Shown: positions 57,809-64,000 of the stretch, in pieces
Position numbering within the stretch: the first letter of the stretch is position 1
Layout: each line of letters begins with the position of its first letter
Assembly: GCF_009184425.1 (NCBI RefSeq)
Contig: NZ_WELG01000002.1
Location: forward strand, 1,116,001-1,180,000
Origin: Flagellimonas olearia
Lineage (GTDB): Bacteria > Bacteroidota > Bacteroidia > Flavobacteriales > Flavobacteriaceae
Direction: 5' to 3'
Length of the DNA: 64,000 nucleotides
Notes under the pieces: generated by a model
Told to the model about the DNA's origin: nothing
Seen by the model: the letters and a program-made list of their open reading frames with translations, nothing else
The model's database searches: none
Made by a program: the position numbers and the translations under genes

Positions 57809-58432
57809 TTACATATGTTGATTGGGGCTTTTTTCTTTGATTTTTTTTCGGATACGGCTCAATTGGGTAGGGGTAATGCCCAAATGGGAAGCAATGAATT
57901 GTAGCGGAATCCGAGCTTCAATATTGGGATGAAGGCTGATGAAATCAAGATAACGCTCCTTGGCCTCCCGTAGCACAATTTCAACCTCCCTTTTTTCCTT
58001 ATCAATGACCCAATTCTTTTCAAGGTAGGAAATGTAAAAATTCTTGAGGTCCTGTTGGGAATCGATCAGCGCTCTATATTTATTGTAATCAAAACTGATA
58101 AGGACTGCTTTTTCAACTACTTTAAGTGCGAAGTGGGACGGCTCGTTTTTTAGGGCAGAGACCATGGAGCCCACTACATGGCCCTCCAAGAAAATATTCT
58201 TGTGGTATATGTCGCCATCCTTGCTCAGGTAATAGGAAACAATGGCTCCTTGCTGCAGAATATGGATATGTCTTGACGTTTCCCCAATGGAAAGCAATGT
58301 GGAGCCTTTGTCCAAATGCTGGATTCTGCCCATTGAAATCAACAAGGAAATGGATGTATCACTGACGGAGCTGTATCGATTGAACACGTCTGTGATAAAT
58401 TCCCTATACGTTTCTATTGGATTATTCTCCAT
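57809..58432 (-). CDS. Crp/Fnr-family transcriptional regulator
   Basis: A 207-residue regulator with an N-terminal cyclic-nucleotide-binding-like domain (DKGSTLLSIGETSRHIHILQQGAIVSYYLSKDGDIYHKNIFLEGHVVGS) and a C-terminal winged helix with the recognition region IPLQFIASHLGITPTQLSRIRKK. The residues that contact cAMP are not conserved and no Fe-S cysteines are present, as in many Bacteroidota members whose effector is unknown. It is likely to control the downstream transporter-GNAT-nitroreductase genes on the same strand, by inference from position. Confidence 0.92.
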   Translation of the reverse strand: MENNPIETYREFITDVFNRYSSVSDTSISLLISMGRIQHLDKGSTLLSIGETSRHIHILQQGAIVSYYLSKDGDIYHKNIFLEGHVVGSMVSALKNEPSHFALKVVEKAVLISFDYNKYRALIDSQQDLKNFYISYLEKNWVIDKEKREVEIVLREAKERYLDFISLHPNIEARIPLQFIASHLGITPTQLSRIRKKIKEKSPNQHM

Positions 58433-58510
58433 TTGGGCCTTAATAGGGAATCAAGGTACAGTTTTCTTCCAGAAAAAGGAAAGGAAGGGATTTACAGGAT
58501 GTTAAAAACC

Positions 58511-58539
58511 AAAAAAGCCCCGAAAAATCGGAGCTTTTT
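58511..58539 (-). terminator. Terminator after tRNA-Asp
   Basis: On the minus strand AGCTCCGA pairs with TCGGGGCT (one G-U) around four bases, followed by six T residues. It starts immediately after the 3' end of the tRNA. Confidence 0.9.
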
Positions 58540-58540
58540 G

Positions 58541-58614
58541 CGGTCTGGACGGGACTCGAACCCGCGACCCCCTGCGTGACAGGCAGGTATTCTAACCAAC
58601 TGAACTACCAGACC
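58541..58614 (-). tRNA. tRNA-Asp (GTC)
   Basis: The minus strand folds as a 74-base tRNA. The acceptor stem GGTCTGG/CCAGACC closes the ends, the D arm is AGTTCAGTTGGTTAGA, the anticodon stem is CCTGC/GCAGG with loop CTGTCAC (anticodon GTC), and the T arm is CGCGGGTTCGAGTCCCG. The discriminator is G, and CCA is not encoded. It has its own strong promoter and terminator. Confidence 0.97.
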
Positions 58615-58687
58615 AATGATTTTATCTTATTAGACTCTGACAACAGTCAGATTCAAATCTTGTTCATTTGCTTTTTTAAAGCGAGTG

Positions 58688-58719
58688 CAAATATACATTC
58701 TCATTTCGTATTCAACAAA
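58688..58719 (-). promoter_or_regulatory. Promoter of tRNA-Asp
   Basis: On the minus strand TTTG (58716-58719) and TATATTTG (58688-58695) are separated by 20 bases, a full match to the Bacteroidota -33/-7 consensus. Transcription would begin near 58681, about 67 bases before the mature tRNA 5' end. Confidence 0.75.
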
Positions 58720-58739
58720 ACATTTTTTAAAAATAATGG

Positions 58740-59669
58740 CTAAACAAATTTTTGTCGTTCCACCATGAAGGTGTTCAGTACTTGGGATACATTGGAACGG
58801 ACATCCACGCCCACATACTTAATCTTGTATTGGGCGCACTTCAACCGTAGGGCATTGGTGTAATTTTCTACTTCCTGGGTATATCTTTTTTTGATGTTCT
58901 CCGCATAGAGGTCTATATGGGTTCCGGTTTCCACATCCACAAAGCGTTTGGGGGTATTCTCAAAATTAAAGTTCATTTCATGTTCCTGATCCAAAAGGTG
59001 AAAAAGGACCACGGCGTGTTTGTTGTATTTTATATGGCGGAGTGCTTCAAACAGCTTCTCTTCCTCGATCTCGGTCTGGAACATATCCGAAAACAGAAAA
59101 ATAAGACTGCGACGATGCATTTTTTCAGCAATTTGATGCAGAAAGGTATAGGTCTTGGTTATCTCGGATTTCTCCTTGGTTACGGAAACCTCGTTTAATT
59201 TGGAGTACAGCATCTGAAAATGACGTTCACTGCTTTTCTCGTTCGCGTAAAAATTATAGGTGTCCGAGTAGATACTCAGCCCTACGGCATCACGCTGTTT
59301 TTTTAAGATTTGCATTAAAGCGGCGATGGACAGAACACCAAAACCTATTTTATTGAGATTGTCAATGGATGGGTTTTTTACCTCTGGATAGTACATGGAG
59401 GCCGAGTTGTCCAAGATCATGTGGCACCGGAGATTGGTCTCGTCCTCATATCGCTTGGTGTAAAGGCGGTCCGTCCGGGCAAAAAGCTTCCAGTCCAAAT
59501 GTTTGGTACTCTCCCCAGGGTTATAGATTTTGTGCTCGGCAAATTCAGCGGAAAACCCATGGAAAGGACTTTTGTGAATACCACTGATAAAACCCTCAAC
59601 AATTTGATTGGCCAAAAGCTCAAGGTTTTTAAAAAGGGGTGCCTTATGAAGTTCTGATCGGATGTTCAT
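58740..59669 (-). CDS. DUF58 domain protein (MoxR-associated vWA-like)
   Basis: A 309-residue cytoplasmic protein with the DUF58 signature: GFSAEFAEHKIYNPGESTKHLDWKLFARTDRLYTKRYEDE near residues 38-77, a vWA metal site in MILDNSASMYY (D-x-S-x-S type), and LIFLFSDMFQTEIEEEKLF. Such proteins usually sit beside a MoxR ATPase and Aerotolerance-type membrane proteins and may help assemble protein complexes. No MoxR gene is in this window. It is located between tRNA-Asp and thioredoxin on the same strand. Family assignment is firm; role unknown. Confidence 0.9.
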   Translation of the reverse strand: MNIRSELHKAPLFKNLELLANQIVEGFISGIHKSPFHGFSAEFAEHKIYNPGESTKHLDWKLFARTDRLYTKRYEDETNLRCHMILDNSASMYYPEVKNPSIDNLNKIGFGVLSIAALMQILKKQRDAVGLSIYSDTYNFYANEKSSERHFQMLYSKLNEVSVTKEKSEITKTYTFLHQIAEKMHRRSLIFLFSDMFQTEIEEEKLFEALRHIKYNKHAVVLFHLLDQEHEMNFNFENTPKRFVDVETGTHIDLYAENIKKRYTQEVENYTNALRLKCAQYKIKYVGVDVRSNVSQVLNTFMVERQKFV

Positions 59670-59751
59670 AAACAGATTCTGATCTCAATATAAAACAAAA
59701 AAGGCTTGGCATTTGCCAAACCTTTTCTAAAATCCAAATAGGAATATTGTT

Positions 59752-60069
59752 TTACAGTGCCGCATCAATGGCGTCTGTGTATACTTTTTTGGGAGATACA
59801 CCTACCTGACGGTTCACGATTTCACCATTTTTAAATACCAAAACGGTAGGAATGTTACGTACACCGTATTTGGCGGCAAATTGCTGGTTGGCATCAACGT
59901 CAACCTTTCCTACTACAGCCTTTCCTTCATATTCTTGACTTACCTCCTCGATGATCGGTCCGACCATTCTACAAGGGCCGCACCAAGCTGCCCAAAAATC
60001 CACTACGACAGGTTTGTCGCTTTTCAAAACTACTTCGTCAAAAGTTGCATCTGTTATTTCTAGTGCCAT
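59752..60069 (-). CDS. trxA: Thioredoxin
   Basis: A 105-residue thioredoxin with the active site WCGPC (Cys30, Cys33), the cis-Pro region RNIPTVLVFKNG (around Pro74) and the N-terminal MALEITDATFDEVVLKSDKPVVVDFWA. It reduces protein disulfides in the cytoplasm. The start is taken at the ATG at 60069, since the eight extra residues of the longer frame (MRNNKTNE) precede the fold and would overlap the promoter box at 60091. Eighty-two bases separate it from the DUF58 gene. It is transcribed in the same direction as, but separately from, dnaE. Confidence 0.95.
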   Translation of the reverse strand: MALEITDATFDEVVLKSDKPVVVDFWAAWCGPCRMVGPIIEEVSQEYEGKAVVGKVDVDANQQFAAKYGVRNIPTVLVFKNGEIVNRQVGVSPKKVYTDAIDAAL

Positions 60070-60090
60070 CTCATTTGTTTTATTGTTTCG

Positions 60091-60098
60091 CAAAGTTA
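60091..60098 (-). promoter_or_regulatory. -7 box of the trxA promoter
   Basis: TAACTTTG on the minus strand is a perfect TAnnTTTG element 22 bases before the thioredoxin ATG, predicting a short leader. No clear -33 element is seen at 19-21 bases further upstream. Confidence 0.55.
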
Positions 60099-60172
60099 GT
60101 CAAATATTGTGCATCATCCTTACCGTCAAAGTATTCGTTTTAATTATTGTGCCATCAGCATAAGCTATGGCG

Positions 60173-63100
60173 TTAATTTAACTTGTAATGGATGTCATTT
60201 TCCTCTAGGGCGGCCAAAAGCTCACTGTTGATCTTTACCTTCTGTTTTCTGCTGGATAGGTTCAACTTTATCTCATCCTGCATCTCGTAGACCACAAAAT
60301 TCAGGGGGTGGTCACCCTGATGGGAACGAAGGGTGTCTTTCAGGGCCTGGATCCTGTTTTCCTGCAAACGGGCTATGTCCAGTTTTATGGTGAGTTTTCT
60401 GGCATAGGCATCCATGACATCCTGCAATTGTTTAAAGTCATTGAACTGCAAACGGGGTTCCCCTTTTTTTCCGGTTTCCCGGTTTACCCATCCTTCACGG
60501 ACAAACGCTTTGATGTAGACAAAGGAGTTGATCATTAAAAAATGGCGGAATTTGAGATATTCTTCCCCAAAAATCCGGAACTCATGGGAATCGGTATAGT
60601 CTTCAAGGGTAAAGAGGCCCCAACCTTTTCCGTTTTTGGATACACGGTGCTGCACATCCGTAATGACTCCCGCCACCGAGAGTTCTCGGTTTACGTAGTC
60701 CTCCAAGTTGGTGAATGCGGATACGCTGCTATTGCAAAAAGCTGTGATCTCTTTTTTGAAATCATCCAAAGGATGACCAGAAATGTAGATGCCCACCACT
60801 TCTTTTTCCCTACGCAGTTTTTCCATGGTGCCCCAGTCCTCGCAGGGAGGTACCACGGGTTCTGGAATCTGCACCTCACTGGCATCTCCAAAAAGGCTCA
60901 CTTGGGAAGAGTTTTCATTCTCTTGGAATTTTGCCCCATACTTGACGGCTTTTTCCAAAAAGGTGACCTCGTCCCCTTCATGATGGAAATATTGTGCCCG
61001 GTGAGTATCCCCGAACGAATCAAACCCACCGGCCAAAGCCAAGTTTTCGAAAGCCTTTTTGTTGGCGGCTCTCAAATCGACCCGCTTGGCCAAATCAAAT
61101 ACAGATTTATAGGCCCCACCTTCCTTTCTCTGCTCGACAATGGTTTCCACTGCGGAACGCCCCACGCCTTTAATGGCACCCATGCCAAAGCGAACGGCAT
61201 TGTCCTTGTTTACGGCGAATTTGTAGTAGGATTCGTTGACATCCGGCCCTAAAACCTCCAAGCCCATACGCTTACATTCTTCCATAAAGAAGGTGACCTG
61301 CTTAATGTCGTTCATGTTGTTGGACAGCACGGCGGCCATGTATTCGGCAGGGTAGTGGGCCTTTAAATAGGCCGTTTGATATGCGATGTAGGCATAACAG
61401 GTGGAGTGGCTCTTGTTGAACGCGTAGGAGGCAAATGCTTCCCAATCCTTCCAAATTTTTTCCAGAACATCACGGGGGTGCCCATTTTTCTCACCACCAT
61501 CCAAGAATTGGGGTTTCAATTTTTGTAGTAGGGCAAAAATCTTTTTACCCATTGCTTTACGCAGTACATCCGCATCACCCTTGGAGAAACCGGCCAGCTT
61601 TTGGGAAAGTAGCATCACCTGCTCTTGGTATACTGTAATACCGTAGGTTTCCTGTAAGTATTCCTCCATTTCGGGAAGATCATAGGTGATTTCTTCGTCC
61701 CCATGCTTACGTGCAATAAAGCTGGGGATATATTCCATGGGTCCCGGACGATACAGGGCATTCATGGCGATAAGGTCATCAAAAACCGTGGGTTTCAGGT
61801 TTTTCATGTGTTTTTGCATCCCGGGCGATTCGTATTGAAATATCCCTACCGTATCGCCACGTTGGAAAAGCTCATACGTTTTCTCATCGTCCAACGGAAA
61901 ATCATCGGGAATCAAATCCACTCCGGTCCGTGCCTTTACGATTTTTACCGTATCCTTGATGAGTGTCAGTGTCTTCAATCCCAAGAAGTCCATCTTTAGG
62001 AGTCCGGCACTTTCTACAACGGAGTTGTCAAATTGGGTTACATACAGGTCAGAATCTTTAGCGACGGATACGGGAACGAAGTTGGTAATGTCGTCCGGAG
62101 TGATAATGACACCGCAAGCGTGGATTCCGGTGTTTCGCAAGGATCCTTCGAGAACCCGGGCCATGTTCACAGTTTGTCCTTCCAAATCATCCCCTTCAGA
62201 GATGTTCAGTAATTCATGGACCTTTTCCAATTCATCCGATCGGAACTTTTTACGTAAATCGGCCTCATCAACCCCAAATATTTTACCCAATTTGGACATG
62301 TTGGGGATAAGCTTGGCAATACGGTCGGCATCATTCAAGGGTAAATCCAGTACTCGTGCCGTATCCCGAATGGAAGATTTGGCCGCCATGGTACCATAGG
62401 TGATGATCTGTGCTACCTGATTGGAGCCATATTTGTTGATCACATAATCCATGACCCTTCCCCGGCCCTCGTCATCAAAGTCGATATCAATATCGGGCAT
62501 GGATACCCTGTCCGGATTCAGGAAACGCTCAAAAAGGAGGTCGTACTTAATGGGGTCAATATTGGTGATGGTCAAGCAATAGGCCACCACCGAACCTGCT
62601 GCCGAACCCCTTCCGGGTCCAACGGAAACCCCCATGTTCCGAGCTTCACGGATAAAGTCTTCCACAATAAGGAAATATCCCGGATATCCTGAATTTTCAA
62701 TGGTGGCCAGCTCAAAATCGATACGTTCCGAGATTTCAGGGGTGACTTCCCCATATCGTTTCTTGGCCCCTTCATAAGTAATGTGCCTCAAATAGGCATT
62801 TTCACCCCGTTTTCCTCCGTCTGCCTCATCTTCCTTGACCTTGAATTCCTCTGGAATCTCAAACTTGGGAAGAAGGATGTCACTGGCGAGGTCATAGGGA
62901 GTTATTTTGTCCACAATCTCTTTGATGTTGAGGATAGCTTCAGGAATATCCTTGAAGAGTTCCTTCATCTCATCTGAAGATTTGAAGTAATACTCTTGAT
63001 TGGGCAGTCCATAGCGATATCCTCGACCTCGACCAATGGGCGTGGCCTGTTTTTCACCGTCTTTTACACAGAGCAGGATATCGTGTGCCTCGGCATCTTT

Positions 63101-64000
63101 TTTATCACAATAGTAGGTGTTGTTGGTGGCCACTAACTTTATGTCATGGTCTTTGGCCATCTGCACCAAAACCTGGTTCACCCGGTCTTCATCTTCCTGG
63201 CCGTGGCGCATCATTTCTATGTAGAGGTCATCGTCAAATTGTTCTTTCCACCACAATAGGGCTTCTTCGGCCTGCTTTTCACCAACGTTCAAGATTTTAT
63301 TGGGCACTTCGCCATAAAGGTTTCCTGTCAGGGCAATCACATTTTCCTTGTACTGCTCCACAATCTTTTTATCGATACGGGGCACATAATAGAAGCCATT
63401 GGTGTAGGCAATAGAGGACATTTTGGCCAGATTTTGGTAACCTGCCTTGTTTTTGGCCATCAAAACAATTTGATAGCCGTAGTCTTTTACATTTTTATTG
63501 GTGTGGTCTTCGCAAACGTAAAATTCGCATCCCACAATGGGAGTGATTTCCTTTTCGGTGACAGGTTCTCCTTTTTCCTCCAGTTCGGCATTTCGCTCCT
63601 TGACACCTTTATTATGGGCCATGATTTCTTTCACAAAATGAAATGCCCCCATCATATTGGCATGGTCCGTTAGGGCAACGGCTGGCATACCATTGTTGGC
63701 GGTGGCCTTCACCAAATCTTTTATGTTGATGGTGGATTGGAGGACCGAAAATTGGGAGTGGTTGTGAAGATGCACAAAAGGGGCATCTTCCAAGGTTTCT
63801 ATGTTCTCTTGGATTTCCGCTTCGGAAATGTCCCCGGTATCTTGTGCCCAAAGGGCATCTGTAATTTTTTTGGATGCCGCTTTTAGGTTGATGTGCTTTA
63901 ATCCAATGAGTTGGATTTCCTGTGGATTGGCCTCGGAAAAACGCTCGAAATAGTCGGGTTGAACATCCAGTTCCTGGGCAGTGAACTGCTTTTTTCGAAC
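60173..64000 (-). CDS. dnaE: DNA polymerase III subunit alpha (DnaE), 5' end cut by the window
   Basis: The replicative polymerase subunit. At least 1275 residues are visible, running to the window edge without a start. The TTG at 63793 is an internal Leu codon, not the start: the frame continues upstream with ELDVQPDYFERFSEANPQE and LIGLKHINLKAASKKI. Those match the linker of flavobacterial DnaE proteins that carry an N-terminal exonuclease domain; that domain would lie outside the window. The PHP domain begins at HLHNHSQFSVLQSTI, the catalytic aspartates are in DIDIDFDDEGRGRV, and the helix-hairpin-helix (GAIKGVGRSAVETI) and OB domain follow. It ends at the TAA at 60173. Confidence 0.95.
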   Translation of the reverse strand, partial: VRKKQFTAQELDVQPDYFERFSEANPQEIQLIGLKHINLKAASKKITDALWAQDTGDISEAEIQENIETLEDAPFVHLHNHSQFSVLQSTINIKDLVKATANNGMPAVALTDHANMMGAFHFVKEIMAHNKGVKERNAELEEKGEPVTEKEITPIVGCEFYVCEDHTNKNVKDYGYQIVLMAKNKAGYQNLAKMSSIAYTNGFYYVPRIDKKIVEQYKENVIALTGNLYGEVPNKILNVGEKQAEEALLWWKEQFDDDLYIEMMRHGQEDEDRVNQVLVQMAKDHDIKLVATNNTYYCDKKDAEAHDILLCVKDGEKQATPIGRGRGYRYGLPNQEYYFKSSDEMKELFKDIPEAILNIKEIVDKITPYDLASDILLPKFEIPEEFKVKEDEADGGKRGENAYLRHITYEGAKKRYGEVTPEISERIDFELATIENSGYPGYFLIVEDFIREARNMGVSVGPGRGSAAGSVVAYCLTITNIDPIKYDLLFERFLNPDRVSMPDIDIDFDDEGRGRVMDYVINKYGSNQVAQIITYGTMAAKSSIRDTARVLDLPLNDADRIAKLIPNMSKLGKIFGVDEADLRKKFRSDELEKVHELLNISEGDDLEGQTVNMARVLEGSLRNTGIHACGVIITPDDITNFVPVSVAKDSDLYVTQFDNSVVESAGLLKMDFLGLKTLTLIKDTVKIVKARTGVDLIPDDFPLDDEKTYELFQRGDTVGIFQYESPGMQKHMKNLKPTVFDDLIAMNALYRPGPMEYIPSFIARKHGDEEITYDLPEMEEYLQETYGITVYQEQVMLLSQKLAGFSKGDADVLRKAMGKKIFALLQKLKPQFLDGGEKNGHPRDVLEKIWKDWEAFASYAFNKSHSTCYAYIAYQTAYLKAHYPAEYMAAVLSNNMNDIKQVTFFMEECKRMGLEVLGPDVNESYYKFAVNKDNAVRFGMGAIKGVGRSAVETIVEQRKEGGAYKSVFDLAKRVDLRAANKKAFENLALAGGFDSFGDTHRAQYFHHEGDEVTFLEKAVKYGAKFQENENSSQVSLFGDASEVQIPEPVVPPCEDWGTMEKLRREKEVVGIYISGHPLDDFKKEITAFCNSSVSAFTNLEDYVNRELSVAGVITDVQHRVSKNGKGWGLFTLEDYTDSHEFRIFGEEYLKFRHFLMINSFVYIKAFVREGWVNRETGKKGEPRLQFNDFKQLQDVMDAYARKLTIKLDIARLQENRIQALKDTLRSHQGDHPLNFVVYEMQDEIKLNLSSRKQKVKINSELLAALEENDIHYKLN

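Noticed and set aside
63791-63793. TTG as start codon of dnaE
   Set aside because: The same frame continues to the window edge with sequence typical of the flavobacterial DnaE linker.

Overview
The window looks like the chromosome of a marine flavobacterium (Bacteroidota, Flavobacteriaceae). The evidence is a SusC/SusD pair, a type IX secretion (T9SS) type B cargo protein with a PorP/SprF partner, LytTR regulators, RhaM/FucP-type fucose genes, a DnaE with the flavobacterial N-terminal extension, promoters of the TAnnTTTG type, and the near absence of Shine-Dalgarno sequences. The exact genus cannot be read from the sequence.

Layout. (1) 1-16.2 kb is mixed cell-envelope and core metabolism: an outer-membrane barrel, a DUF2807 lipoprotein, precorrin-2 dehydrogenase, a LytTR regulator without a kinase, several small unknown genes, a three-gene operon (type B T9SS cargo, PorP/SprF, lipoprotein hydrolase), a YegP protein, and a GNAT-rpsU-small protein-proC-proB-proA operon. 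(2) 16.5-39.7 kb is a 16-gene, single-strand operon with gaps of a few bases and many ATGA overlaps. It encodes four alpha-L-fucosidases (three GH29, one GH95), three formylglycine sulfatases, a GH20 hexosaminidase, a GH36-like enzyme, a FucP permease and a complete non-phosphorylating L-fucose route: mutarotase, fucose dehydrogenase, fuconolactonase, fuconate dehydratase, keto-deoxyfuconate dehydrogenase, diketo-deoxyfuconate hydrolase, and a lactate-oxidising flavoenzyme for the L-lactate that route releases. An AraC regulator sits directly upstream. (3) 40.9-53.6 kb, mostly on the other strand, holds a GMC flavoprotein with a Cys cluster and its subunit-3 partner, a sialidase-like propeller, a LytS/LytTR two-component pair, a CBM9-like protein, a stand-alone GH20 non-catalytic-domain lipoprotein and SusC/SusD. 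(4) 53.9-64 kb holds a NagB/PIG-L fusion, a nitroreductase, two small accessory genes, a Crp-family regulator, tRNA-Asp, a DUF58 protein, thioredoxin and a DnaE cut by the window edge.

How the parts may work together (inference): SusC/SusD imports a sulfated, fucosylated, N-acetylhexosamine-containing glycan. Sulfatases, fucosidases and GH20 take it apart in the periplasm or at the surface. FucP imports fucose, which the fuconate pathway converts to pyruvate and L-lactate, and LldD turns the lactate into pyruvate. NagB handles hexosamine. No endo-acting fucanase was recognised, so the polymer cannot be named.

Most noteworthy: 21-bp-spaced LytTR-type direct repeats and a shared TTGGTC word upstream of the GMC, CBM9 and SusC genes, suggesting LytTR control of a SusCD locus; an Asn in place of the catalytic Lys of the fucose dehydrogenase; a GH20 domain-2 protein lacking the catalytic barrel; a sharply GC-rich module inside the T9SS cargo gene; and a second family of 21-bp repeats near the first LytTR gene.
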